64,000 bases of DNA from Gordionus sp. m RMFG-2023. Its lineage: Eukaryota > Nematomorpha > Gordioida > Chordodea > Parachordodidae. Shown here in pieces: positions 62,316 to 64,000 of the stretch (its first letter is position 1; every line of letters starts with the position of its first letter). Location: NCBI RefSeq assembly GCF_954871325.1, contig NC_088779.1, positions 23,856,869 through 23,920,868 of the forward strand. The letters are read 5' to 3'. The notes beneath the pieces are model-generated. The model did not search any database and was not told where the DNA came from. It saw only the letters and a list, made by a program, of their open reading frames with translations. Position numbers and translations under genes: made by a program.

Positions 62316-64000
62316 AAGAAGATTATGACAATACTATTCAAGAACTGATCAAACAATGTGAGTCAAAACTTAGCAAGAAACCAATACTACGCAATTATGT
62401 CAAACTACATCTAAAACAAGGTGCTACACCGAAAATCATACCTCCCAGGCGTGTACCTTATTCAAGAATTGACTTGGTTACAAAAGAACTACAGAAGTGG
62501 ATAAGCGACAAAATAATCGAACCTGTTGAAGAGGTAAGATGGGACAGTCCTCTCACTCCTGTTGTCAAGAGCGATGGTTCACTTCGGCTATGTGCTGACT
62601 TCAAGAATACTATTAATCCTGCGTTAGAGGATTTCAAGTACCCAATTCCACGCATCAATGACCTTATAGCAAAGTTATCGAAAGGCAAGAAATTTACAAA
62701 GATCGACTTTAAAAATGCATTTCTTCAAGTTCCAATACACAAAGAATCAAGAGATTTTCTCACTATTTCAACTCATAAAGGCTATTTCAGGTTTATAGGA
62801 CTTCCGTTTGGATTAAAAACTTCGTCAGCAATATTTCAACAAACTATGGACAATATTTTCGGGAACATGAAAGACGTCGTGTTTTATATTGATGACTTAT
62901 TGATAACTGGGGAGGACGATGAAACTCACGTGAACAACATAAAAATGGTATTTGACAAAATATCAAAGTATGGGCTTACACCAAACTTCACAAAAAGTAT
63001 ATTTTTGAAGAAAAAACTACGGTTTCTAGGTCACGATATAGATGACACTGAAATCCATCCGAACGCAGATAAAATAAAGGCTATTTCTAATATGCCGGAA
63101 CCTAAGACAAAAGAAGAGTTGGCAACTTTTTTGGGGATGGCGAGCTATTATCGAAAATTTCTGTGCAATTTTGCTGACATCGCCGATCCCTTATACAAAA
63201 TAGTAAATAAAGACAAGTGGTCATGGGATAGTACACATCAAGAAAGCTTTGATTACCTAAAAAAACTCATAAGCACTCCGCCTACGTTAAATTTTTATAA
63301 CCCGGATCTACCAGTGGGCATTGCAACTGATGCTTCAAAGAAAGGTCTAGGCGCAGTCTTATTTCATATTGAGGGTGATGGCAAAGAAAAACCCATCGCT
63401 TTCGCGTCAAGAGCACTATTAAAATCAGAGTTAAATTATACCAATATCGAAAGAGAAGCTTTGTCGGTAATTTACGCGGTTAAAAAATTCCAGGAGTATT
63501 TAATAGGCACAAGATTTGTAATAATTACCGACCACAAGCCACTCGTGTATATATTTACGAAGGGACTCAAGGACAATTCTTCCATATCAATGCGACTCCA
63601 AAAATGGAACTTGGCTATGGGAGCGCATGACTTTACGATAGTTCACAGACCCGGGAAACGAAATATTGTACCAGACTGTTTGTCCAGATTACCACTAATG
63701 AATACAGAAGAGATGGTACAAAAGTTAGATGACGAAATAATTGATGACAATTTTTGGGACACACCAATAAATTTTAAAAGAATAGTTAAAGAAACTAATA
63801 TTGATCAAGAACTAATGGAAATAATCAACGATATAAGGAATCATGAGCAGATAAAGAACAAAACGTATAAAAATATGGCATTGGAATTGAGTTTAATAAA
63901 AGGTTGCCTTTTTAAAGAGAATAGGATCATAATACCGAAAGGTATGAGAAAAGAGATTTGCAAGAGTTGCATAATGGGCATCTCGGTGCTGGAAAAACAA
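62316..64000 (+). mobile_element. Ty3/Gypsy pol fragment, inverted second copy (runs off window)
   Basis: A plus-strand copy of the same pol gene, starting just downstream of the protease region and covering reverse transcriptase (YIDD near 62890), RNase H and the start of integrase. Position 62316+k corresponds to 60777-k up to the window edge (64000 to 59093), with no net length difference and no mismatch in the parts I compared. No gag, protease or LTR is present on its near side. The remainder lies outside the window. Confidence 0.92.

Overview
The window looks like nuclear DNA of a ciliated metazoan. It is strongly AT-rich, roughly three-quarters A+T by eye. Host genes are split into many exons with GT-AG introns, some only 34 to 51 nt long and others over 1 kb. 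A WDR35/IFT121 gene implies an organism that builds cilia. Phylum cannot be fixed from the window; the mix of tiny and long introns would suit an AT-rich lophotrochozoan such as a flatworm, but this is only a guess.

Two host genes fill the middle and meet tail to tail. RINT1 (Golgi-ER tethering, Dsl1/NRZ complex) runs on + from about 24320 to 37648 in 17 exons. WDR35/IFT121 (intraflagellar transport complex A) runs on - from 53552 to 37798 in about 26 exons. Only 149 bp separate the stops, and the two poly(A) signals lie in that gap. No functional link between the genes is implied. Both were recognised exon by exon from recalled human sequences, and nearly every splice junction keeps phase.

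The left third (1-24 kb) is a transposon graveyard. It holds hAT-type elements with exact 8-bp target duplications, two complete-length inverted piggyBac elements with TTAA targets, a decayed hAT transposase, three copies of a hAT-like non-autonomous family, and a nest in which a short minus-strand LTR element sits inside a hAT-like copy and itself carries a solo LTR.

The introns carry further miniature inverted-repeat elements, one family present at least four times, plus many poly-G/poly-C runs. Three exon-like ORFs on the minus strand inside host introns could not be identified.

The right end (57.4-64 kb) holds a Ty3/Gypsy element on -, whose 3' LTR is related to the solo LTR at 19 kb, followed head to head by a second pol copy on + that leaves the window. 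The two pol copies align base for base over 1685 bp with no net length difference. I saw no clear tRNA, rRNA, CRISPR or prokaryotic features.
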